NCBI GenBank assembly: GCA_017504605.1
Contig: JAFVQW010000049.1
Coordinates: 1 to 44,533 of the forward strand
Direction: 5' to 3'
Origin: Clostridia bacterium
GTDB lineage: Bacteria; Bacillota; Clostridia; Oscillospirales; CAG-272
DNA: 44,533 bases
In this document: positions 32,619-39,039 of the stretch, piece by piece
How the letters are laid out: every line of letters begins with the position of its first letter
Numbering within the stretch: the first letter of the stretch is position 1
The notes under the pieces: model-generated
What the model was told of the DNA's origin: nothing
The model's input: the letters and a program-made list of their open reading frames with translations, nothing else
The model's database searches: none
Made by a program: the position numbers and the translations under genes

Positions 32619-32642
32619 AAAGGGACAGAATTCTGTCCCTTT
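32619..32642. terminator. Bidirectional terminator between the MglB-like gene and XRE regulator
   Basis: A perfect 24-base palindrome (AAAGGGACAGAA and its complement) between convergent genes; it touches the stop codon of the XRE gene. Confidence 0.75.
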
Positions 32643-32884
32643 CATTTTATCTCCTGCTCGAGCATCCGAAAAATTTCCCTGTCGAAAAAGTCGATAATGG
32701 TTATATCAAGTCCGTCGCAGATTTTCTTTAACGTAGAAACCGTAACACTGTTATTCCGCCCGCTGACTATGTTATTAAGCGTTGACTGCGTAATTCCCGC
32801 CATAATAGCAAGCTTGTTTACGGTTATATTTCTCTCATTACATAGCTCCTGTATTCTTACCCTACACGCCTCGCCTATCGTCAT
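32642..32884 (-). CDS. XRE-family helix-turn-helix regulator
   Basis: 80 aa, almost entirely a Cro/C1-type HTH: TVNKLAIMAGITQSTLNNIV is the helix-turn-helix and TVSTLKKICDGLDITIIDFF the following conserved helix. DNA-binding repressor by family. I start it at the ATG at 32884, which has AAGGA about 10 bases upstream; the in-frame GTG at 32893 lies directly against that site. It is divergent from the AbrB-like gene, and an 11-bp inverted repeat in the gap is its likely operator. Confidence 0.87.
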   Translation of the reverse strand: MTIGEACRVRIQELCNERNITVNKLAIMAGITQSTLNNIVSGRNNSVTVSTLKKICDGLDITIIDFFDREIFRMLEQEIK

Positions 32885-32913
32885 AATAAACACATCCTTT
32901 CTATGTATATCTT

Positions 32914-32950
32914 AACTCTTTTGAATTAAAAAGATTAACTCAAAAGAGTT
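32914..32950. promoter_or_regulatory. Inverted-repeat operator between the XRE and AbrB-like genes
   Basis: AACTCTTTTGA (32914-32924) and TCAAAAGAGTT (32940-32950), perfect 11-bp inverted repeat with a 15-base spacer. The right half overlaps the -35 box of the AbrB-like promoter by two bases. Likely bound by the XRE protein (inference). Confidence 0.7.
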
Positions 32951-32977
32951 GACTTTGCGTTAAATCTGTGTTATTAT
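32949..32977 (+). promoter_or_regulatory. Promoter of the AbrB-like gene
   Basis: TTGACT (32949-32954) and TATTAT (32972-32977), 17-base spacer; overlaps the operator. Confidence 0.7.
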
Positions 32978-33004
32978 GTGGTAAAAAGCAAAATGGAGGT
33001 CAAA

Positions 33005-33238
33005 ATGAACGGTATAGAAAAGGATATAGACAGTCTCGGAAGGGTAGTAATTCCAATAGAATACAGAAGGCGCATCGGCGCGAAGCAAAATTCAAGGGTT
33101 CTGCTTTCATTAGAAAACGACACGGTCGTTATATCTCCCACAGACAGGCGTTGTGCCCTTTGCGATAAAAGAATAGAAAAGGAGCGGCGCTTTCGGCTCT
33201 GCGAGGATTGCATATTACAGATAAAAGCAGAGGATTGA
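33005..33238 (+). CDS. AbrB/SpoVT-type transcription factor with zinc knuckle
   Basis: 77 aa. N-terminal swapped-hairpin AbrB domain (DSLGRVVIPIEYRRRIGAKQ) and a C-terminal CxxC-x13-CxxC zinc knuckle (CALCDKRI ... LCEDC), a combination common in clostridial AbrB-like proteins. The start is the ATG at 33005 with GGAGG 5 bases upstream; an in-frame GTG and ATG further up (32978, 32993) overlap the promoter or ribosome site. It may be a transition-state-type regulator. Its promoter overlaps the operator shared with the XRE gene, so the two probably form a small switch. Confidence 0.88.
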   Translation: MNGIEKDIDSLGRVVIPIEYRRRIGAKQNSRVLLSLENDTVVISPTDRRCALCDKRIEKERRFRLCEDCILQIKAED

Positions 33239-33256
33239 AGCCCTCTTTTATGCGAT

Positions 33257-33292
33257 AATAGGCAGAGGTGCTAACCTCTGCCTATTTCTTTT
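33257..33292. terminator. Terminator after the AbrB-like gene, shared with the Rieske oxidoreductase
   Basis: A 13-bp perfect stem (AATAGGCAGAGGT / ACCTCTGCCTATT) with loop GCTA, then TCTTTTTT. The stop codon of the convergent minus-strand gene lies inside the hairpin. Confidence 0.9.
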
Positions 33293-34581
33293 TTATCGTC
33301 TGTCGCGGGATTGTCTATCAGCTCTCCCGTCTCCCTGAAGCGCGAGCCGTGGCAGGGGCAGTCCCAGGAGTGCTCCTCTCGGTTGTATTTCAGCTTGCAG
33401 CCGAGGTGAGGACAGCGCGGTCCGCCCGGAGTGAGAAGCCCCGTAAGCGATGCGGCGATATTCGCGGCGAGGGCGGGATAAAGTGGCGAGCGCGAGGGCG
33501 AGAAAAGCTCCTCGTACTTGTTCTTCTTGCCTCTTACAAGGTCAGTAAGAAGCATCGCCGCCGCCACCGAGGACGTCATACCCCATTTATTGAAGCCCGT
33601 GGCGACAAACAGACTCGGCGTACGCGGGGAGTATCTGCCTATATAAGGAACGCCGTCGAGGGTCATACAGTCCTGTGTCGCCCATTTCCCGACTACACTC
33701 GCCCGTGGATAGTAGCGCGAGGCAACGCCCAAGAGCTCGCCCCAGCCTCCGCCACCCTTCCCCGTTCGGTGCGCTCCGCCACCGAGGAGCAAAAGGTCGC
33801 GGTAGGGGCGAAATGACAGCCCCGTGTCACACTCGTCAACGTACATACCCGAAATTTTCTCGGCGCCCCGAAGCGCGATAACGTAGGAGCGATGCTGGTG
33901 CATCTTTAAAAAATAGGCGCCATGCTTGTTAAGAAAGGGGAAATGCGTTGCGACTACGGTTTTCTTGGAGCTTATTTTACCCCTATCTGTAAGCGCCCCC
34001 GAGGGCGAGAGCCCGAGAACCTTAGTGTTCTCGTATATGGGGAGCCCGTGTGATATGGCATAGAGAAATTTTAGAGGATTAAAACGAGCCTGATTTTTAA
34101 CACGGACAGCCCCCGCCACCTCAAACGGCAGCTCCCCGCCGCCCGACTCCTCAGCCGTGACACCGAGCTTATTCAGCGCGTGAATTTCTCTTTCTATTTT
34201 TTCTCTGTCACGAAGCGAGAATACGTAGGAGTCGCATCTCTCGAAATCGCAATCGATTTTCTCGCAAAGCTCACCGTAGAAGGAAAGCGCACGCTGTGCC
34301 GCATCGAGATAGAGTCTTGCATTATATACCCCGCGTGCCTTTATCAGTCTATCATATATCAAGCCGTGCTGAAGCGTAATCTTCGCCGTCGTGTTTTCCG
34401 TAATTCCGCCTGCAATTTGCCCGGCCTCTACCAAGATGCAGTCAACCCCCGCACCCGTCAGCATATACGCCGTAAGCAGCCCCGCAATACCGCCGCCGAT
34501 AATAAGAACGTCGGTAGAGGCATCACCGTCGAGCGCCTTAAATCGCGGCCGCTCCACCCCTTCACTCCAAACAGAGCTCAT
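33271..34581 (-). CDS. FAD-dependent oxidoreductase with C-terminal Rieske 2Fe-2S domain
   Basis: 436 aa. N-terminal dinucleotide-binding DAO-type domain (DVLIIGGGIAGLLTAYML) and a C-terminal Rieske domain with both cluster ligand pairs (CPHLGC and CPCHGSRF). This domain pair is found in glycine/D-amino-acid-oxidase-like proteins of Bacillota; substrate unknown. Cytoplasmic, no signal peptide. GGGGG precedes the ATG by a few bases. Single gene. A GTAAATA/TATTTAC inverted repeat at 34599-34622 sits just upstream and could be an operator. The stop codon is inside the shared terminator. Confidence 0.9.
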   Translation of the reverse strand: MSSVWSEGVERPRFKALDGDASTDVLIIGGGIAGLLTAYMLTGAGVDCILVEAGQIAGGITENTTAKITLQHGLIYDRLIKARGVYNARLYLDAAQRALSFYGELCEKIDCDFERCDSYVFSLRDREKIEREIHALNKLGVTAEESGGGELPFEVAGAVRVKNQARFNPLKFLYAISHGLPIYENTKVLGLSPSGALTDRGKISSKKTVVATHFPFLNKHGAYFLKMHQHRSYVIALRGAEKISGMYVDECDTGLSFRPYRDLLLLGGGAHRTGKGGGGWGELLGVASRYYPRASVVGKWATQDCMTLDGVPYIGRYSPRTPSLFVATGFNKWGMTSSVAAAMLLTDLVRGKKNKYEELFSPSRSPLYPALAANIAASLTGLLTPGGPRCPHLGCKLKYNREEHSWDCPCHGSRFRETGELIDNPATDDKKEIGRG

Positions 34582-34653
34582 ACAATACCCCCTTTTTTGT
34601 AAATAGTCTTCGCTTTATTTACGGTGGGTATTCGTGAATAAGGAAAAATAAAT

Positions 34654-34684
34654 AACAGGTAGAGACTATTTTTCTCTACCTGTT
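34654..34684. terminator. Terminator after the collagen-repeat lipoprotein
   Basis: An 11-bp stem AACAGGTAGAG / CTCTACCTGTT with a 9-base loop; T-rich flanks on both strands. Confidence 0.8.
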
Positions 34685-34724
34685 TTTGTTTTTGGTTATG
34701 CCTAAATGCGACAGCCCTTCATTT

Positions 34725-36584
34725 TTAGTGCTGATTAAACCACTCGACGTACCCCTCGGGGTCAAAGTGGTCAACGTGACCGTGTCCCTTGCCCGAGCCG
34801 GCCTCTCCGACACAAACCGCCTCGACGGTCTTGCCGCTCTCTTCAAGCAGCTCCTTTAAAGGTAGAGAGTTAGCAGATGCGGGTGTCGTCGTGTCACCGA
34901 GCGAATAATATATCTTAGTCGCGGGGAAATAGCCCACCTTAACGCCGTTCTCCACGTTCGCGTAAAGCGGATCAAACTCGTGACCTATGAGAGCGGCTAT
35001 ATCGTCAGCCGTCGCTCCCACGGGAACCGTTATACCGTACGCCGCCTCGATGCCCTCTCGGTGGTCGGGGTGCGCTACGTACTGATTTGAAAGGCAGGTA
35101 AGCGGGTACTGAATAATAATCGCCTTGACCTTTTCTTTAAGCAGATAGCTCGCATTAAGAGTAGTCATAGCGCCGTTTGATGCACCTATCATATAGCAGG
35201 CATCCTCGACGTTATAGCTCTCGACCATATGGTTAAAAAAGTCGACACAGGCATCACGGCAGTTATCGTTGCCGTAGAGACTGTCTCCGTAGTTCTGTGT
35301 GCCCGCAACGACGTAGCCCGCATCGAGGAGCGCCTCAATCGTCGGATTGCTGTACCAGAGGCTCTCGTCCTCGGTAAGGATATATCGGCTCGCCTTCGCG
35401 GCCTTGTAGCCCGGGGCGTTCGGAGACATATACATAGTTATATCGGTCCAGTTAGCCTCCCAGGGATTGCCGTTCATGCTCCAGCCGTTGCCGTGGTTGG
35501 CAATAACGAGACGGTAGGGCTCGGCACGGTCGTGGTCATAGTCCTCGGGAAGGTAGACGAAGCACCAATCGTTGCCCGCTCCGCCAAACTTATATACGTT
35601 ACGCTTTTCATAGGTTATCACAGTGTTATCCTCTCCAACCGTCACCTCGGCATCCCAATCGGCGGGGGTCAAATCCGAGCTATCGCTCTTACGTGCGATA
35701 ACGGTAAGATATCCGTCCTTATTCACCGTATATCTGCCCGAGCCCGAGATCCAGCCGCTCTTCTGCAAAAGCGAGGTCGCATCGGCACCCGTAACTACGC
35801 CAAAATAGAGCATGAGCGACCCCGTGTCGTATCTGACAACCGTGCCCGCAGTAATTGGAATAAGTCTGTTTACGCATATTCTGTCGTCTCTGTTACCGTA
35901 GGCTCCGTTGGTATATCCACCCTGAATTATGTCGGCAGAGGTAATAATCACGCCACCCTGCTCGGTACCCTCACCCGGGTTCTCGGGATTGGGGTTCTCG
36001 GGGTCCGGGTTCTCGGGGTCGGGGTTCTCGGGCGCGGTGCTGCCGCCCGTGGCGGAAACGCCCGTGTCGACACCGTCGATAAACCAATTGCCGTTCTCAC
36101 CTATCGTGATAGAGGGCGTGTGTCCATTCTCACCGGGGGCTCCGGGTGCGCCGGGCTCTCCGGGCTCACCCTGCTCTCCCTTTGCCGATACGCCGCTATC
36201 GACACCGTCGATAAACCAGTTACCGTTCTCACCTATCGTGATAGTCGGGGTGTGGCCGTCCTCACCGGGAGCTCCGGGTGCTCCGGGCGCGCCGGGCTCG
36301 CCCTCTTCTCCCTTTGCCGATACGCCGCTATCGACACCGTCGATAAACCAGTTACCGTTCTCACCTATCGTGATAGTCGGGGTGTGACCGTCGGCACCGT
36401 TTAAGCCGTTAGTAACCGTAAAGGAATATTCATCTCCGTTGCTATAATAAATGGTGTAGGTGTCTACGTTTCCGTTCGTTGCGGTCTTCTCAATAGACAC
36501 AACACTCACAGGCTTCTGACAAGCCGCAAGAAAAAGCATAAGAAGAACGCATACTATAACAAGGAAGGGTCTAAGTTTTCTCAT
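34725..36584 (-). CDS. Surface lipoprotein with collagen-like repeats and an esterase-like alpha/beta hydrolase domain
   Basis: 619 aa. Signal peptide and lipobox FLAAC (Cys22). Residues about 65-180 are three 44-aa repeats, each DGHTPxITIGENGNWFIDGV followed by collagen-type GAPGAPG/GEPG triplets. A PENPDPENPDPENPNPENPG linker follows (about 184-204), then a beta-rich domain (about 210-320) and a hydrolase domain. The nucleophile is in GASNG (Ser469) and the probable catalytic His in GKGHGHVDHF near the end. Likely an extracellular esterase held away from the cell by the repeats. No GGAGG close to the ATG: AAGGAG lies about 24 bases upstream, with a GAGCC/GGCTC hairpin between. Substrate unknown. 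Confidence 0.82.
   Translation of the reverse strand: MRKLRPFLVIVCVLLMLFLAACQKPVSVVSIEKTATNGNVDTYTIYYSNGDEYSFTVTNGLNGADGHTPTITIGENGNWFIDGVDSGVSAKGEEGEPGAPGAPGAPGEDGHTPTITIGENGNWFIDGVDSGVSAKGEQGEPGEPGAPGAPGENGHTPSITIGENGNWFIDGVDTGVSATGGSTAPENPDPENPDPENPNPENPGEGTEQGGVIITSADIIQGGYTNGAYGNRDDRICVNRLIPITAGTVVRYDTGSLMLYFGVVTGADATSLLQKSGWISGSGRYTVNKDGYLTVIARKSDSSDLTPADWDAEVTVGEDNTVITYEKRNVYKFGGAGNDWCFVYLPEDYDHDRAEPYRLVIANHGNGWSMNGNPWEANWTDITMYMSPNAPGYKAAKASRYILTEDESLWYSNPTIEALLDAGYVVAGTQNYGDSLYGNDNCRDACVDFFNHMVESYNVEDACYMIGASNGAMTTLNASYLLKEKVKAIIIQYPLTCLSNQYVAHPDHREGIEAAYGITVPVGATADDIAALIGHEFDPLYANVENGVKVGYFPATKIYYSLGDTTTPASANSLPLKELLEESGKTVEAVCVGEAGSGKGHGHVDHFDPEGYVEWFNQH
36045..36392 (-). repeat. 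Three 132-bp tandem repeats inside the collagen-like lipoprotein gene
   Basis: The three 44-aa units are very similar at DNA level (for example AACCAATTGCCGTTCTCACC and AACCAGTTACCGTTCTCACC on the plus strand), so copy number can change by recombination. The third unit lacks most of the collagen triplets. Confidence 0.85.
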
Positions 36585-36646
36585 ATAAAGCGCGAGCCGC
36601 AGGGCTCTCTCCTTCTGTAGTCGCGGGTAAGGCTTCCGCTAAAATA

Positions 36647-36676
36647 ATTATATCTTAGACCAATCCGCATTGTCAA
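36647..36676 (-). promoter_or_regulatory. Sigma-A promoter of the collagen-repeat lipoprotein
   Basis: Minus-strand TTGACA (36676-36671) and TATAAT (36652-36647), 18-base spacer. Confidence 0.8.
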
Positions 36677-36744
36677 TAAATATACCGCCAAGGCGAAGAA
36701 AGTGTGTCCTTATATTTATCACGCCCCCTGTCTTCTCGTCAAAG

Positions 36745-36780
36745 AAAAGTGGAGCACGCCGCAGGGCGTGCTCCGCTTTT
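36745..36780. terminator. Terminator after the PlsC-like gene
   Basis: A 10-bp perfect stem GGAGCACGCC / GGCGTGCTCC, loop GCAG, with A- and T-runs on both sides; 15 bases past the stop at 36796. Confidence 0.88.
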
Positions 36781-36795
36781 CACTTAATTTGCATA

Positions 36796-38013
36796 CTATT
36801 GTTTACATTCCGCGGCTTCTGCAAGTGCCTTTCTCTTTTTCTCCATAAGAGCGTCAAGGAAGCACACCCACTTAACCGTAGCCCGTCTGTCGGGCTCGGG
36901 GTAAACGTATATAAGCTGACCGTTGTGGTAAATATCAAAGTGGTCAGCGGGTGATATCGGGAAGGCAACAATCTTCTCGGGGTCTACCGAGAATTCTATT
37001 TTCTCACCGTGCATAACGCCCGAGAGCCTGAATACGTCGCGGTCGAGATAGGCCTCTCCCTCCCCCGCCTCGGGGTCCATAAAGCCGTCCGCCTTACAGC
37101 AGCCGAACTTTACACGCGAGGCGAGGCGCTCGGTATCGGTGTCTATCGACGCCTGCTGCCACTCGAACCACTCGTTTATGCGCTCGAAGGGCGCGCCCGT
37201 AAGCCTGTATTTGTTGTCAAGCGTAGCATCGAGCCCGCACTCGCAGCGAATATGACTGCCCTCGGTGCTGATAGTACCCTCTCTAAGACATTTCGGGCAC
37301 TTAAAGAGTATCTTATCGGCACCGCGCGCGATAGCCTCGCTCTTATATTCCACTCCCGCCATAGCGAGCTCGTCATCGTGGAATATCGCCCGCTCGGTAA
37401 TCTCGCGAATCTCGGAAACGTCGCGCTCGGCAACCTCCTCGGCGCTGAGAAGCTTCTTGACAAAGGAATTGATTTTTCCGGGTCTGTCGTCACCCTTGTC
37501 ACGCCACTTCGGGAAGGTGAGATAGGCACCCTCGGCGCGCCAGAGATAGAGGTCCACGCCAAGCTTCTTTATGAGCTCCGCCGTGCCCGCCGCCACGGGC
37601 AGCGTGTGACCGTAGCAGGACAGTCTGCCCTCGGGGAAAATGACGATAACCGCCCTCTCACTCTTCGCACGGATAATATTCATTATCGTCGAGACGTCGG
37701 GGGTAAACATCTTCTTCGTAATAACGTGCATCAGCTTTAACAGTCCCGCCGTCTGCGGATTGTGCATAAAATGCTCGCTGACTATGTAGGTCGGACGTAT
37801 GGGATAGAGGTTCAGCGCGGAAATTATATGGTCCTGGTCCGAGGTGTGCGTTGCAATTACAACCGCGGGGCCCTTTATATCCTTTACCGCACTTCTGTCA
37901 AAGCTTATTCCGTATTTTTTGGTGTACCTTCTTTTGAGAATCGCATGTACTATCGCATAGAGAAGGGCGTTAGCCTTGCCTATACGCTTTTTACATTTTC
38001 TTTTCTTTTTCAT
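36796..38013 (-). CDS. PlsC-like 1-acyl-glycerol-3-phosphate acyltransferase with zinc-ribbon
   Basis: 405 aa, longer than the ~240 aa of simple PlsC. The acyltransferase motifs are present: HX4D as HTSDQD and the FPEGRLS block. The extra C-terminal half holds a zinc-ribbon (CPKCLREG ... RCECG) and a beta-rich domain. Expected to transfer an acyl chain to lysophosphatidic acid at the membrane; the basic start MKKKRKCKKR and a single hydrophobic stretch fit membrane association. It follows a consensus promoter and has its own terminator. Confidence 0.85.
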   Translation of the reverse strand: MKKKRKCKKRIGKANALLYAIVHAILKRRYTKKYGISFDRSAVKDIKGPAVVIATHTSDQDHIISALNLYPIRPTYIVSEHFMHNPQTAGLLKLMHVITKKMFTPDVSTIMNIIRAKSERAVIVIFPEGRLSCYGHTLPVAAGTAELIKKLGVDLYLWRAEGAYLTFPKWRDKGDDRPGKINSFVKKLLSAEEVAERDVSEIREITERAIFHDDELAMAGVEYKSEAIARGADKILFKCPKCLREGTISTEGSHIRCECGLDATLDNKYRLTGAPFERINEWFEWQQASIDTDTERLASRVKFGCCKADGFMDPEAGEGEAYLDRDVFRLSGVMHGEKIEFSVDPEKIVAFPISPADHFDIYHNGQLIYVYPEPDRRATVKWVCFLDALMEKKRKALAEAAECKQ

Positions 38014-38056
38014 ACCGCACCCAAGTATTTTTTGTTTAATGTCCCGTGCCTTTTAT

Positions 38057-38086
38057 ATTATAACACTATTCGACCGCTCTTGTCAA
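38057..38086 (-). promoter_or_regulatory. Sigma-A promoter of the PlsC-like gene
   Basis: Minus-strand TTGACA (38086-38081) and TATAAT (38062-38057), 18-base spacer. Confidence 0.82.
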
Positions 38087-38128
38087 TCTATTTTAACCTT
38101 GCTTTACAGAAGGAGGAAATTCGAATGA

Positions 38129-38158
38129 AAAAACGGCAGTCGTTACGCTGCCGTTTTT
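38129..38158. terminator. Terminator overlapping the end of the YwaF-like gene
   Basis: Stem ACGGCAG / CTGCCGT extended by A-run and T-run; on the minus strand the hairpin starts within the last codons (Lys-Thr-Ala-Ala-stop) and ends with TTTTTT. Confidence 0.85.
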
Positions 38159-38847
38159 GCTTTTTTCCTGTAATACCTTACCGCCTCTATAACGGCGAAT
38201 ATTAAGCCGTGTGCAGATAAATACATAGGTGCCATAACCCACGCCGTCAGGCTCGTGCCGCTAAGGAGCGGCTCGACTATGTGAAAGGCGTCGCTAAGGT
38301 GGAATACCGACATCAGAAACGCCCCGACGGTGAGATAAGCGGTAAATCCGAAAATCACACAGTACCATTTTCTGTAGGTTATATCGATATACCCGAGTAA
38401 AAGCAGTGCGATTACCAAAATAGCCGCAAAGCTATGGTGCAGGAGCCCCGATATCGTTGGAATATAGAAGAAGGAGTGATGCTGGCTGACGAAGGTCGGA
38501 TATACCACCGTCGATATTCCCCCGAACAGGCCGAGCAGCCAGGAGAAATGAAGCACGGCGTTGTCGCGCTTACCGAAGAGCACCGCGAGCGCGAGAACGA
38601 GGCTCGTCATACCGCAGAAGCTGTCGGGAATGATGCAGTACCAGCGTGTTTCTTCATATCTGAATACCTGTGAAAATCTGTTGGCTAAAATCGAGACGAG
38701 AAGCAATAGGGCAATCGCCCTCAAAAATATAGCCCGCTCCCTCTCGCCTCTCGCATATTTCCTGATGAGCACGAGCGTTGCCGCGCCGACCGCGGTGGAT
38801 ATTATTAAGTAAAGTATATGCTCTATGCCGAAAACCTGTGGAACCAT
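38143..38847 (-). CDS. YwaF/TIGR02206 family integral membrane protein
   Basis: 234 aa with about seven membrane segments. FGIEHILYLIIST at the start and the HFSWLLGLFGGISTVVYP block resemble the YwaF family; function unknown. AAGGAGGCGG lies 2-3 bases from the ATG, and a TATAAT box without a clear -35 sits about 30 bases upstream. The gene's terminator overlaps its own last codons. Confidence 0.8.
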   Translation of the reverse strand: MVPQVFGIEHILYLIISTAVGAATLVLIRKYARGERERAIFLRAIALLLLVSILANRFSQVFRYEETRWYCIIPDSFCGMTSLVLALAVLFGKRDNAVLHFSWLLGLFGGISTVVYPTFVSQHHSFFYIPTISGLLHHSFAAILVIALLLLGYIDITYRKWYCVIFGFTAYLTVGAFLMSVFHLSDAFHIVEPLLSGTSLTAWVMAPMYLSAHGLIFAVIEAVRYYRKKAKTAA

Positions 38848-38982
38848 GGCCGCCTCCTTAAATGATTTAAACCATTATACCACCATTTCCCGACAAACGC
38901 ACACCCCGAAGGGTAAAAAAAGAATATTTAATAAATATTCTATACGAATACGAAGCAAGGCTCATGCTAAAGTTGTGAGCGC

Positions 38983-39011
38983 TTGACAATATATGTCGAA
39001 AGTAGTATAAT
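38983..39011 (+). promoter_or_regulatory. Sigma-A promoter of the OB-fold lipoprotein
   Basis: TTGACA (38983-38988) and TATAAT (39006-39011), 17-base spacer. It overlaps an upstream extension of the reading frame, which rules that extension out as coding. Confidence 0.88.
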
Positions 39012-39039
39012 TAAGAAAAAAAGGAAAGAGGTATCCCGT

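Noticed and set aside
34599-34622. GTAAATA/TATTTAC inverted repeat before the Rieske oxidoreductase
   Set aside because: Only 7 bp per arm and AT-rich; noted with the gene but too weak for a separate operator claim.
38125-38205. Plus-strand 26-codon ORF with a perfect AGGAGG ribosome site, reading MKKRQSLRCRFCFFPV...
   Set aside because: It overlaps the terminator and end of the YwaF-like gene, has no plus-strand promoter in front, and its sequence is dictated by the hairpin.
38983-39039. Upstream extension of the OB-fold lipoprotein frame
   Set aside because: It contains the consensus promoter (TTGACA/TATAAT), so it cannot be translated from that promoter.
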